Below, piece after piece: positions 7,862 to 15,367 of a stretch of 38,505 bases of DNA. This DNA comes from an uncultured Corynebacterium sp. Lineage in GTDB: Bacteria > Actinomycetota > Actinomycetes > Mycobacteriales > Mycobacteriaceae. The stretch's first letter is position 1. Each line of letters begins with the position of its first letter. The notes under the pieces were generated by a model. It was given only the letters and a program-made list of their open reading frames with translations. It had not been told where the DNA came from and searched no databases. The position numbers were made by a program, and so were the translations under genes. The DNA lies in NCBI GenBank assembly GCA_943914355.1, contig CALUBS010000020.1, positions 1 through 38,505 of the forward strand. Reading direction: 5' to 3'.

Positions 7862-8618
7862 GTCTTCTGATGATGAGACTTTGCGCATGCCTGCGGTGAA
7901 CGAAACCGGTACCGATAACGGCGAAGCTGCACGCAGCGCCCAAGATTCTTCCCAAGAGCCGGCCGGACATGCCGCTGGCGAGGCCGCCGCTGGCACCGAT
8001 CACACTAGTGCTGCGGAGACGAAGGCCGACGGCACCGCTGATGCTGGTGCTGAAGCAACGGCTGCGGCGGAAAGCGATGGAGAGAACTCATCGCAGTCGG
8101 TAGCGGATGCGGTAAAAAGTGCTAATGAACCGCAGGATTCCGCAGCGAATAACAAAAATGACAAAGCCGTCACCCGAGTGGCCCCTAAAGAAAGCTGGTG
8201 GCAGCGGTTTAAACACTGGCGCAAGCGTCGTCCGTTCGCGGGTGGTTTGTTGCTTATCTTGTCCGGCATCGCCATCGCAGCGCCGGCTTATATTACTGTG
8301 CGCATTTCTGATCTGCTGGTCATGATTTCCACGGTGTCTGGCGTTTCGACGCTTCTTATTGGTGCGGCACTAATCATGTTCGGCTTTGGATCTTGGTTTA
8401 GGCAGGAGACATCGTCTTACCTGGGTGTTTTAGCCATCTTGGTAGCAATCATCGCGCTTCCCACCACAAACCTGGGCGGCTTCGTGATTGGTAGCCTTTT
8501 GGGCATTATCGGTGGTGCGCTCGCATTTGCCTGGCAGCCACAGGAGCGCCAGAAGTCTCCTAAGAAGCACAAGAAGAAGAAAAAGTCCCAGGCCAAAGAA
8601 CTGGCGGTTTCAGCATGA
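7851..8618 (+). CDS. DUF6114 family membrane protein with disordered N-terminus
   Basis: The protein has 255 residues. Residues 1-~110 are hydrophilic, Ala/Glu/Asp/Ser-rich and probably disordered. A WWQRFKHWRKRRPFAGG segment then leads into about four TM helices, and a Lys-rich tail (KKHKKKKKS) closes it. The RRPFxGGLLLILSG start and the TTNLGGFVIGSLLGIIGGAL ending are characteristic of DUF6114. The positive residues before TM1 and in the tail suggest both termini are cytoplasmic. Its stop overlaps the next ATG (ATGA). It may anchor or export its secreted neighbours; that is inference from constant pairing with DUF6230. Confidence 0.78.
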   Translation: MAAKSSDDETLRMPAVNETGTDNGEAARSAQDSSQEPAGHAAGEAAAGTDHTSAAETKADGTADAGAEATAAAESDGENSSQSVADAVKSANEPQDSAANNKNDKAVTRVAPKESWWQRFKHWRKRRPFAGGLLLILSGIAIAAPAYITVRISDLLVMISTVSGVSTLLIGAALIMFGFGSWFRQETSSYLGVLAILVAIIALPTTNLGGFVIGSLLGIIGGALAFAWQPQERQKSPKKHKKKKKSQAKELAVSA

Positions 8619-9244
8619 AGCTATTCAGGCTGAGCTCACTACCGCGTCGTCGCTCTGCTCGTGTGGTAAAAGGTAGTGCGCTCGCAGTGCTCTGCGCTTT
8701 TACAGCGGTGTGTGCGGTGAACCAACCTGAGGAAACCCGTGCGCAGGAAGGCTTGGCCTTAGCGCAATCTGAACTCAGCACGGTGACTGCTGATAATGTC
8801 ACCCTGACTGGAAACGTAAGCGCCTCGCTTATCACTGTGCCTACCGCACAGGGTGAGCAACGAGCGCTGAAACTCGTAGGTGACAAGTTGGCCGCGCGAA
8901 ACCTGGCGTTGACCCTGCCCGCAGCTATGGGACAAGGCAAGCTAACCACTGGTGACGTGGAAACCACCGTCACGGACGGGCCGGTCACCGTCCTGACCAC
9001 TGGACTGCAGACAACACCCGCGGTGGTGGATCACCCCACCATCCCGGTAAACGTCGATTTATCCAACGGCGATCTCAACGCGGTGCTTGATCAATTGGGC
9101 GTTCCTGACCCGCACGTGGTGCCCGATGCTCCTATCCCGAACGTTCTGATGGAGCACATTTCGCTGCAAGATGTCACCATGGAGCTGGTCAACCTGCAGG
9201 GCGCTAATTTGCACGCCCCGCAAGTCCAGCTCAACGTGAAGTAA
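8615..9244 (+). CDS. Secreted protein of unknown family, third gene of the DUF6230-DUF6114 operon
   Basis: The protein has 209 residues. A basic N-terminus (RRRSARVVKGS) precedes a hydrophobic core (ALAVLCAFTAVCAV), so it is probably a Sec substrate; CAV-NQ could be a signal-peptidase site. No lipobox is clear. The mature part is rich in Thr/Val/Leu and repeats short beta-like units (TADNVTLTGNV, LSNGDLNAVL, LVNLQGANLHAPQVQLNV), suggesting a beta-sheet or solenoid-like surface protein. It starts inside the stop of the DUF6114 gene (ATGA), so all three genes are co-translated. It may be distantly related to DUF6230, but I cannot show it. Confidence 0.7.
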   Translation: MKLFRLSSLPRRRSARVVKGSALAVLCAFTAVCAVNQPEETRAQEGLALAQSELSTVTADNVTLTGNVSASLITVPTAQGEQRALKLVGDKLAARNLALTLPAAMGQGKLTTGDVETTVTDGPVTVLTTGLQTTPAVVDHPTIPVNVDLSNGDLNAVLDQLGVPDPHVVPDAPIPNVLMEHISLQDVTMELVNLQGANLHAPQVQLNVK

Positions 9245-9262
9245 CCACGCTGCAGCTTCCCT

Positions 9263-11227
9263 TTAAGCCTTGTTGAACTGCGATTGGTGCAGGTGCCAAT
9301 AAGAGCCTTGGGCGCGCAGTAGTTCTTCGTGCGAGCCTTGCTCGACGATGCCCCCGTTTTCCATCACCAAGATCAGATCAGCATCCCGGATGGTGGACAA
9401 GCGGTGGGCAATGACGAAGGAGGTGCGCTCAGCGCGCAGGGCATTCATGGCGTCTTGGACGAGTACCTCGGTGCGGGTATCCACGGACGAGGTCGCCTCA
9501 TCCAAGATGAGCAATGCGGGCTGGGCCAAAAAGGCGCGAGCGATGGTAATCAGCTGGCGCTCACCGGCGGAGATGGCGCCGCCATCTTGGTCGATGACGG
9601 TGTCATACCCCTCCGGCAGGGAGTGCACGAAGCGATCCACGTAGGTGGCTTTGGCCGCGGCGATGACCTCATCGTCCGTGGCATCAAGCCGGCCGTAGCG
9701 GATATTGTCCATGATGGTGCCCTCAAAGAGGACGGCATCTTGTAGCACCATGCCCACTTGGGAGCGCAGGGCGGTGCGGGGCATGTGGGCGGTATCGTGG
9801 CCATCGATAAGAATGCGCCCAGAATCGATGTCATAAAAGCGCATGAGCAGGTTGACCATGGTGGTCTTGCCCGCGCCGGTAGGGCCCACGATCGCCGCGG
9901 TTTGCCCCGGCTCCACGCGCAGGTTGAGCCCGGTAATAAGTTCCTTCTCCGGCGAATAGGAAAAGTCAACGTCCTGAAACTCCACGCGGCCGCGGGCTCG
10001 GCCGGCTAGCTCATCGCTGGTGTTCTCCAACGTTTGCTCTTCGGCGTCGAGGAACTCGAAGACGCGCTCGGCAGAGGCCACGCCGGATTGCACCTGTTGC
10101 ATCATGCCGCCCAATTGGCCCAACGGCTGGTTAAATTCGCGGGAGTACTGGATAAAGGCGGTGGCCTGGCCCAGGGTCATCTGCCCGTTGGCCACGCGCA
10201 GGCCGCCGAGGACGGCGATGGCCACATAAGACAAGTAGGACACGAATTGCATGATGGGCATCATGATGCCGGAGAGGAATTGCGCCAGCGCGGAGGAGCG
10301 GAAGAGTTCGTCATTGCGCTCATCAAATTGGCGCGTCATATCCTCAGTGCGGCCAAAGACGACGCCCAGATCACGGCCGGAGAAGGACTCCTCCACCTGC
10401 CCATTGAGCTGGCCGGTAGCGCGCCACTGGGTTTTGAATTGGCGTTGCGAGCGTCCGCCAATGACCCCGATGATCAGCGCGGTCAGCGGCAGCGCCAAGA
10501 GTGCCACCAGGGCAAGCTGCCAAGAGATGCTAAACATCATCACGGTGATGCCCAGGATCATCAGGATATTATAAAACAGCTGGGAGAGTGCCTGTTGGAG
10601 GGCCTGTTGCACATTGTCGATGTCATTGGTGGTGCGCGAGAGGATATCGCCGCGCTGGTGGGAATCGAAGTAATTCAACGGCAGCGCATGCACCTTGGCC
10701 TCTACGCGCTGGCGCAGCTCGTAGACCGTGTCGACGGTCAGGCGGTTTAAGATGAGCCCTTGCCAGAGCTCGAAGGCGGCAGAGACGATGTACATCGCGA
10801 TCACCGCGATGATAAGCGTGCCCAAGCGGGTAAAGTCGATGCCCTCGCCGGGAGTGAAGTCCATGCCGGAGGCCATATCGGCCACCTGATCCTGGCCCTG
10901 GGCGCGCATGCCGTCGATGGCTTGCTGCGCCGAGATACCAGATGGCAGCTCGCGGGAGATAACGCCGGAGAAGATGACGTCCATGGCATCGCCCAAGACC
11001 TTGGGTGCGAAGACCGCGAGGAAGACGCAGACTATGTTCATCGCCGCCACTACCGCTAGCAGCCGCTTATAGGGCATGAGAAGTAGTAGCAAGCGTTTAG
11101 CAGAGGGCCAGAAATTCTTGGCTTGGCGGGGCGCGGAACTGGACCATTCATCGGCGGCGACCTTGGCCTCAAGCTCCTGGAGCTCGGCGTCCTCAGCGGA
11201 GGAGTTGTGTGTGGTGTCCTTGGCCAT
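9263..11227 (-). CDS. ABC exporter subunit B (TMD-NBD), with the catalytic Walker B Glu
   Basis: This 654-residue half-transporter has an N-terminal six-TM domain after a ~45-residue cytoplasmic leader and a C-terminal ATPase. Walker A is GPTGAGKTT (448-456), the Q-loop region is VGMVLQD, Walker B is LLILDE with catalytic E577, and the H-loop has H608. The ABC signature is ISAGE (552-556) instead of LSGGQ. A ~45-residue loop between TM1 and TM2 (residues 90-135) is longer than usual. Its ATG overlaps the TAA of the partner gene by one base. The two should form a heterodimeric exporter for lipids, drugs or peptides; the substrate cannot be inferred. Confidence 0.9.
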   Translation of the reverse strand: MAKDTTHNSSAEDAELQELEAKVAADEWSSSAPRQAKNFWPSAKRLLLLLMPYKRLLAVVAAMNIVCVFLAVFAPKVLGDAMDVIFSGVISRELPSGISAQQAIDGMRAQGQDQVADMASGMDFTPGEGIDFTRLGTLIIAVIAMYIVSAAFELWQGLILNRLTVDTVYELRQRVEAKVHALPLNYFDSHQRGDILSRTTNDIDNVQQALQQALSQLFYNILMILGITVMMFSISWQLALVALLALPLTALIIGVIGGRSQRQFKTQWRATGQLNGQVEESFSGRDLGVVFGRTEDMTRQFDERNDELFRSSALAQFLSGIMMPIMQFVSYLSYVAIAVLGGLRVANGQMTLGQATAFIQYSREFNQPLGQLGGMMQQVQSGVASAERVFEFLDAEEQTLENTSDELAGRARGRVEFQDVDFSYSPEKELITGLNLRVEPGQTAAIVGPTGAGKTTMVNLLMRFYDIDSGRILIDGHDTAHMPRTALRSQVGMVLQDAVLFEGTIMDNIRYGRLDATDDEVIAAAKATYVDRFVHSLPEGYDTVIDQDGGAISAGERQLITIARAFLAQPALLILDEATSSVDTRTEVLVQDAMNALRAERTSFVIAHRLSTIRDADLILVMENGGIVEQGSHEELLRAQGSYWHLHQSQFNKA

Positions 11228-12969
11228 TAGTGCTCTCCTCCAGCTACTCCGGCGGTTTCTTGGGATTCAACGATTTCCTGGTACACGCCCGAGGATTTCA
11301 GCAACTCAGTGTGGGTACCGCGGGCGACAATCCGTCCTTTATCGATGACCAAAATCTGATCGGCATCCTGGATGGAGGCCACGCGCTGGGCGACTATGAT
11401 GGTGGTGACGTCCTCGCCGCGCTCGGCAAAAGACTTGTGCATGGCGGCGCGCACGTTGGCATCCGTAACCACATCCAGCGCGGAGAAGGAATCATCGAAG
11501 AGATAAATGCGCGGCTTAGCCACGAGCATGCGGGCAATGGAGAGGCGCTGGCGCTGCCCGCCCGATACATTGGTGCCGCCCTGTGCGATGGGCATGTCTA
11601 ATTCATCGACGAAGTCCGCCTGCGCCACGCGCAGCGCCTCCCATAATTCATCATCGGTGGCCTCGGGGCGGCCCAACCGCAGATTGGAGGCCACCGTGCC
11701 ACTAAAGAGGTAGGTCTTTTGCGGCACGAGCGAAACGCGGCTGACGATGTCCGGGCGGGAGAGGGAGGTTGTGGGAGTGGCATCGATAAGCACCTCGCCC
11801 GCGCTCGGGACGTACAGGCGCGGGATGAGGGAAAGCAGCGTGGTCTTGCCCGCGCCGGTAGAACCGATGATCGCGGTGGTGGTGCCGGGAGTGGCGGTAA
11901 AGGAAATATCCTCTAGCACTGGGGCATCCGCCCCGGCATAGGAGAAACTGACATTGCGAAATTCCACCGTGCCGGAATTGGTCGCCGGGGTGACGGTATC
12001 TTTCGGCGGGGTAATGGAAGGCTTGTGGCTTAAGACGCCGGTGATGCGGCGGGCACACACGAGGGCGCGCGGAAGCATCATCGCCATAAACGTGCCCATC
12101 ATGACCGCGGCGAGGATTTGCAGCAGGTACTGCAGGAAAGCGGTGAGCCCGCCGACATCGACAAGCCCGGCATCCACGCGCTGGCCGCCAAACCACAGCA
12201 CTGCGCCCGTGGCCACGTTCAAAATGACGGTGATAATCGGGAACATGAGGACAAAAAGCTGGCCAATTTTCAGCGAAAGCTGGGTAATGTCCTTATTGGC
12301 CTTGGTAAAACGCTCAGTTTCATAAGCCTCGCGCACAAAGGCGCGCACGACGCGGATGCCGGTGATTTGCTCGCGCAAGGTGCCGTTGATGGTGTCCAAT
12401 TTGTCCTGCATAGAACGAAAAAGCGGCATAAGCCGCGCGATGAGGACGGAGATGGTGCCGAGCAACACCGCGACAGAAACCCAGACCAACCAGGACAGTC
12501 CGGCGTCCTCGCGGATAGCCATGATGATGCCGCCGATGGACATAATGGGTGCTGTGACCATGAAGTTCAGCATCATCATGTAGACCATCTGCACCTGCTG
12601 CACGTCATTGGTGCCGCGGGTAATAAGCGTGGGCGTGCCGAACTCGCTCATATCTTCTGTGGAGAAGCTGGTGACCTTGCGGAAGACCTCGCTGCGCAAA
12701 TCCCGGCCCACGCCCATGGCGGTGCGGCTGCCGAACCACACCGCGCCGATGGCGGTAATGACCTGGACAAAGGCTACGATAAGCATGATTCCGCCGGTGC
12801 GCCAGATATAGTCGATATCGCCCTTGGACACGCCTTCATCAATGATCTTGGCGTTCAAGGAGGGCAGATACAGGGTCGCTGCGGTGGACAGCGCCTGCAG
12901 GATGAGTACCGCTATGACGTAGAGCGTATAAGGCGCCGAGCGGGTGAAGAGGATTCGGACTAGATCCAT
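11227..12969 (-). CDS. ABC exporter subunit A (TMD-NBD), with degenerate ATP-site residues
   Basis: This 580-residue half-transporter has a six-TM domain and then an ATPase. Walker A is GSTGAGKTT (369-377) and the signature is canonical VSGGQ (468-472). The Walker B sequence IYLFDD has D493 in place of the catalytic Glu, and the switch histidine is replaced by Q528 (VAQRVASI). With the ISAGE signature of the downstream partner this makes one non-canonical and one canonical ATP site, as in TM287/288, BmrCD and LmrCD type heterodimers. It is the first gene of a two-gene operon. The ATG at 12969 is the first in-frame start. Confidence 0.9.
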   Translation of the reverse strand: MDLVRILFTRSAPYTLYVIAVLILQALSTAATLYLPSLNAKIIDEGVSKGDIDYIWRTGGIMLIVAFVQVITAIGAVWFGSRTAMGVGRDLRSEVFRKVTSFSTEDMSEFGTPTLITRGTNDVQQVQMVYMMMLNFMVTAPIMSIGGIIMAIREDAGLSWLVWVSVAVLLGTISVLIARLMPLFRSMQDKLDTINGTLREQITGIRVVRAFVREAYETERFTKANKDITQLSLKIGQLFVLMFPIITVILNVATGAVLWFGGQRVDAGLVDVGGLTAFLQYLLQILAAVMMGTFMAMMLPRALVCARRITGVLSHKPSITPPKDTVTPATNSGTVEFRNVSFSYAGADAPVLEDISFTATPGTTTAIIGSTGAGKTTLLSLIPRLYVPSAGEVLIDATPTTSLSRPDIVSRVSLVPQKTYLFSGTVASNLRLGRPEATDDELWEALRVAQADFVDELDMPIAQGGTNVSGGQRQRLSIARMLVAKPRIYLFDDSFSALDVVTDANVRAAMHKSFAERGEDVTTIIVAQRVASIQDADQILVIDKGRIVARGTHTELLKSSGVYQEIVESQETAGVAGGEH

Positions 12970-13055
12970 AAACCTGCGCTTCTTTCGGGGTTGATAGGGG
13001 TTAGCCGCGCAAGTATATCTGGTTAGCGCACGCGGGGCGAACGATATTTATTTTT

Positions 13056-13082
13056 GGTACCTGCCCGTTCGGTACCTGCCCG
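13056..13082. repeat. Tandem direct repeat GGTACCTGCCCG, 15-bp period
   Basis: Two exact 12-bp copies (13056-13067 and 13071-13082) are separated by TTC. They lie just beyond the 3' end of the internally deleted reductase gene, and may be a footprint of the local rearrangement. Confidence 0.7.
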
Positions 13083-13093
13083 CAAGGCCGAAT

Positions 13094-13510
13094 CTAGACT
13101 AGGACGTGTGCCAGCTGTGCCTGAGCGATGACGCTGGTCCAGTCCTCAAAATCCGTGATTGGCGTGCACAGCCCCTCCCACGTGGTGACGGGAATGCCAC
13201 GGGCTTTTAATTCCATGATGATGAGCTCACGGTCACCGTGGGCGGCCAACTGGTGGACCTCGTTATGGGTGATATCGCCGTCTACTCCCACGCGCACGTT
13301 TCCCAGTAGTCGAAGCCGCGGAGTAGTCCCCGGTGCGCACTCGTGTGGCACGGCCTCCTCCAGCACCCCAGCAAGCCCCGCGAACCGGCGAAGTAGACCG
13401 AACGGTGCAGTTTTTTCTGAGATGAGGTCTACGCACATACCGGCGCTCAGAAGTCTTTCCGCGGTGGATAAGGCGGCAGGGCCTTCTCCAATGATGGCAA
13501 CACGCTGCAT
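13094..13510 (-). pseudogene. Internally deleted ferredoxin/adrenodoxin-type NADP reductase (FprA-like remnant)
   Basis: The frame is intact for 138 codons. Residues 1-~90 match the FAD-binding N-terminus of FprA-type reductases: VAIIGEGPAALSTAE, then VDLISEKTAPFGLLR and RLRLLGNVRVGVDGDITHNEV. After ~residue 95 it jumps to what resembles the family's C-terminal tail (ELKARGIPVTTWEGL). About 300 or more central residues, including the NADP-binding fold, are absent compared with the usual ~450. The join is in frame and a strong AGGAGG lies 8 nt upstream of the ATG, so a short product may still be made. In C. glutamicum the homologue (fpr2) heads the sulfate-reduction cluster; here it faces away from cysH across the McbR site. 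It could be a pseudogene or a repurposed mini-protein. Confidence 0.68.
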
Positions 13511-13547
13511 AAAAGTTCCTCCTCGGGCAAATCCGGTAGGCCCGCTA

Positions 13548-13563
13548 TAGACTACATTGTCTA
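13548..13563. promoter_or_regulatory. McbR operator (TAGAC-N6-GTCTA)
   Basis: TAGAC-TACATT-GTCTA is an exact match to the binding motif of McbR, the TetR-type repressor of methionine and cysteine genes in Corynebacterium. It lies in the divergent region, 37 bp upstream of the reductase remnant and 119 bp upstream of cysH, so it can control both. Confidence 0.85.
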
Positions 13564-13682
13564 TAAATCTAGTCAGCTTGGTTCAGAAATAAAACATTTT
13601 ATTCTTCCCTTTGGCCAAGCTCAGCGCCATTTCCAGAAAAACGTGCTGCGTGAGCTACCGCGGTTGCCTATTGTGTGAGCTC

Positions 13683-14468
13683 ATGAACCCAACGACGAAC
13701 CTGCTGGATGGTGGAAAGTCCTTCCGCGATCCCCACATCTCGCCCGAAGGCACGCGCGATACCGCGCCGCTTTCCGCCGAGGTGGCCGCGCGCAATGAAC
13801 AGCTAGTGGACAAATGGGCGGATAAGCTCGCCCACGAATCCGCAGAAAACATCACCGAGTGGGCCGCCGAGCACGCCCCTGGCCGGCTTGCGGTCACCAT
13901 GTCCATGGAAAATACCGTGTTGGCAGAGCTCTCCCACCGCGCCGGGCTCGCAGCGGATCTCCTCTTCATTGATACCGGATGGCACTTTCCAGAAACCCTC
14001 CAAGTGGCCGAAGAGGTGGATAAGCGCTACCCGGATCTCCCCCTTGTTCGCGTACTGCCGCTGCTGAGCCCCGAAGAGCAAGATGAGGTGTACGGCCCGC
14101 GCCTGTACGCGCGCGATACTGCCGCGTATAACCGCATGCGCAAGGTGGAGCCACTGAATATGGCCATGGACCCTTATGCCGGATGGGTCACGGGCCTGCG
14201 CCGGGCCGATTCCGAGCACCGCGCCCACGCCCCAGCACTCAGCCTGGATCGCACTGGGCGGTTAAAGATTTCGCCGATTATCACTTGGAACTTGGACGAT
14301 ACCGATCAGTATATTGCAGATAATGACCTCATCATCCACCCGCTGACCCTGCAGGGATACCGGTCCATCGGCGATGCGCCGTTGACCTTCCCGGTTGGCG
14401 ACGGTGAGGACGCCCGCTCCGGGCGAGTATTTGGAGATGGCAAGACAGAATGCGGGTTACACGAATAA
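13683..14468 (+). CDS. cysH: Phosphoadenylyl/adenylyl-sulfate reductase CysH, lacking Fe-S cluster cysteines
   Basis: The enzyme reduces activated sulfate (APS or PAPS) to sulfite using thioredoxin or glutaredoxin. The 261-residue protein keeps the PP-loop-type fold (AVTMSMENTVLAEL), FIDTGWHFPETL, MRKVEPL, GLRRADSEHR and the C-terminal ECGLH with catalytic C257. The CC pair that precedes RMRKVEPL in cluster-containing APS reductases is Y149-N150 here, and the second pair, CxxC after the SIG motif, is D231/L234. C257 is the only cysteine in the protein, so it cannot carry the usual [4Fe-4S] cluster. I used ATG 13683; a longer frame from 13611 has an unrelated Cys-rich extension. The stop overlaps the cysD start (TAATG). 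Confidence 0.87.
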   Translation: MNPTTNLLDGGKSFRDPHISPEGTRDTAPLSAEVAARNEQLVDKWADKLAHESAENITEWAAEHAPGRLAVTMSMENTVLAELSHRAGLAADLLFIDTGWHFPETLQVAEEVDKRYPDLPLVRVLPLLSPEEQDEVYGPRLYARDTAAYNRMRKVEPLNMAMDPYAGWVTGLRRADSEHRAHAPALSLDRTGRLKISPIITWNLDDTDQYIADNDLIIHPLTLQGYRSIGDAPLTFPVGDGEDARSGRVFGDGKTECGLHE

Positions 14469-15367
14469 TGAGCACACTTTCCCCACACCTACAAGACCTA
14501 GAAAATGAATCCATCCACATCCTGCGCGAGGTGGCCGGGCAATTCGATAAGGTAGGCCTCCTCTTTTCCGGCGGCAAGGACTCCGTTGTCGTCTTCGAGC
14601 TGGCCCGCCGCGCCTTCGCCCCGGCCACGGTGCCTTTTGAATTGCTCCATGTGGATACCGGCCATAACTTCCCCGAGGTCATCAAATTCCGCGATGACTT
14701 GGTTGCGGAATCCGGCGCCCGCCTCCACGTAGCCCACGTTCAAGACTGGATCGATAGCGGCGAGCTGCAGGAACGGCCCGATGGCACGCGCAACCCGCTG
14801 CAGTCGGTGCCGCTGGTAGAGACCATCGCCAAGCGCGAGTACGACGCCGTGCTGGGCGGGGCCCGCTGCGATGAGGAGCGCGCCCGCGCCAAGGAACGCA
14901 TCTTTTCCATCCGCGATTCCTTCGGCGGGTGGGACCCTCGCCGCCAGCGCCCCGAGCTGTGGGATCTGTACAACGGCGGCAAGATGGCCGGCGAAAACGT
15001 GCGTGTCTTTCCCATCTCCAACTGGACCGAATCCGATATTTGGGAATACATCGGCGCGCGCGGGCTCGAGCTGCCGCCCATTTATTATTCGCACCAGCGC
15101 GAGGTCTTCAACCGCGGCGGCATGTGGCTTTCCCCGGGCGAATGGGGCGGGCCGAAAGATGATGAGCAGCTAGAGACCCGCACCGTGCGCTACCGCACCG
15201 TCGGCGATATGTCCTGCACCGGCGCCGTCGAATCCAGCGCCTCCAGCCCCGATGAGGTGCTCGCGGAAATCTCCATTTCCACCCTGTCTGAGCGCGGTGC
15301 CACCCGCGCCGATGACAAACTTTCTGAATCCGCCATGGAAGACCGCAAGAAGGAAGGCTACTTCTGA
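14468..15367 (+). CDS. cysD: Sulfate adenylyltransferase subunit 2
   Basis: With CysN this catalyses ATP + sulfate to APS, the entry step of sulfate assimilation. The 299-residue length is normal. The PP-loop signature LLFSGGKDSVVVFELARRAF is near the N-terminus, LHVDTGHNFPEVIKFRD follows, and the usual C-terminus MEDRKKEGYF is intact. The ATG at 14468 shares bases with the cysH stop; an in-frame ATG at 14450 would overlap further and is less likely. It overlaps cysN by one base. CysH-D-N form one transcript downstream of the McbR site. Confidence 0.95.
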   Translation: MSTLSPHLQDLENESIHILREVAGQFDKVGLLFSGGKDSVVVFELARRAFAPATVPFELLHVDTGHNFPEVIKFRDDLVAESGARLHVAHVQDWIDSGELQERPDGTRNPLQSVPLVETIAKREYDAVLGGARCDEERARAKERIFSIRDSFGGWDPRRQRPELWDLYNGGKMAGENVRVFPISNWTESDIWEYIGARGLELPPIYYSHQREVFNRGGMWLSPGEWGGPKDDEQLETRTVRYRTVGDMSCTGAVESSASSPDEVLAEISISTLSERGATRADDKLSESAMEDRKKEGYF

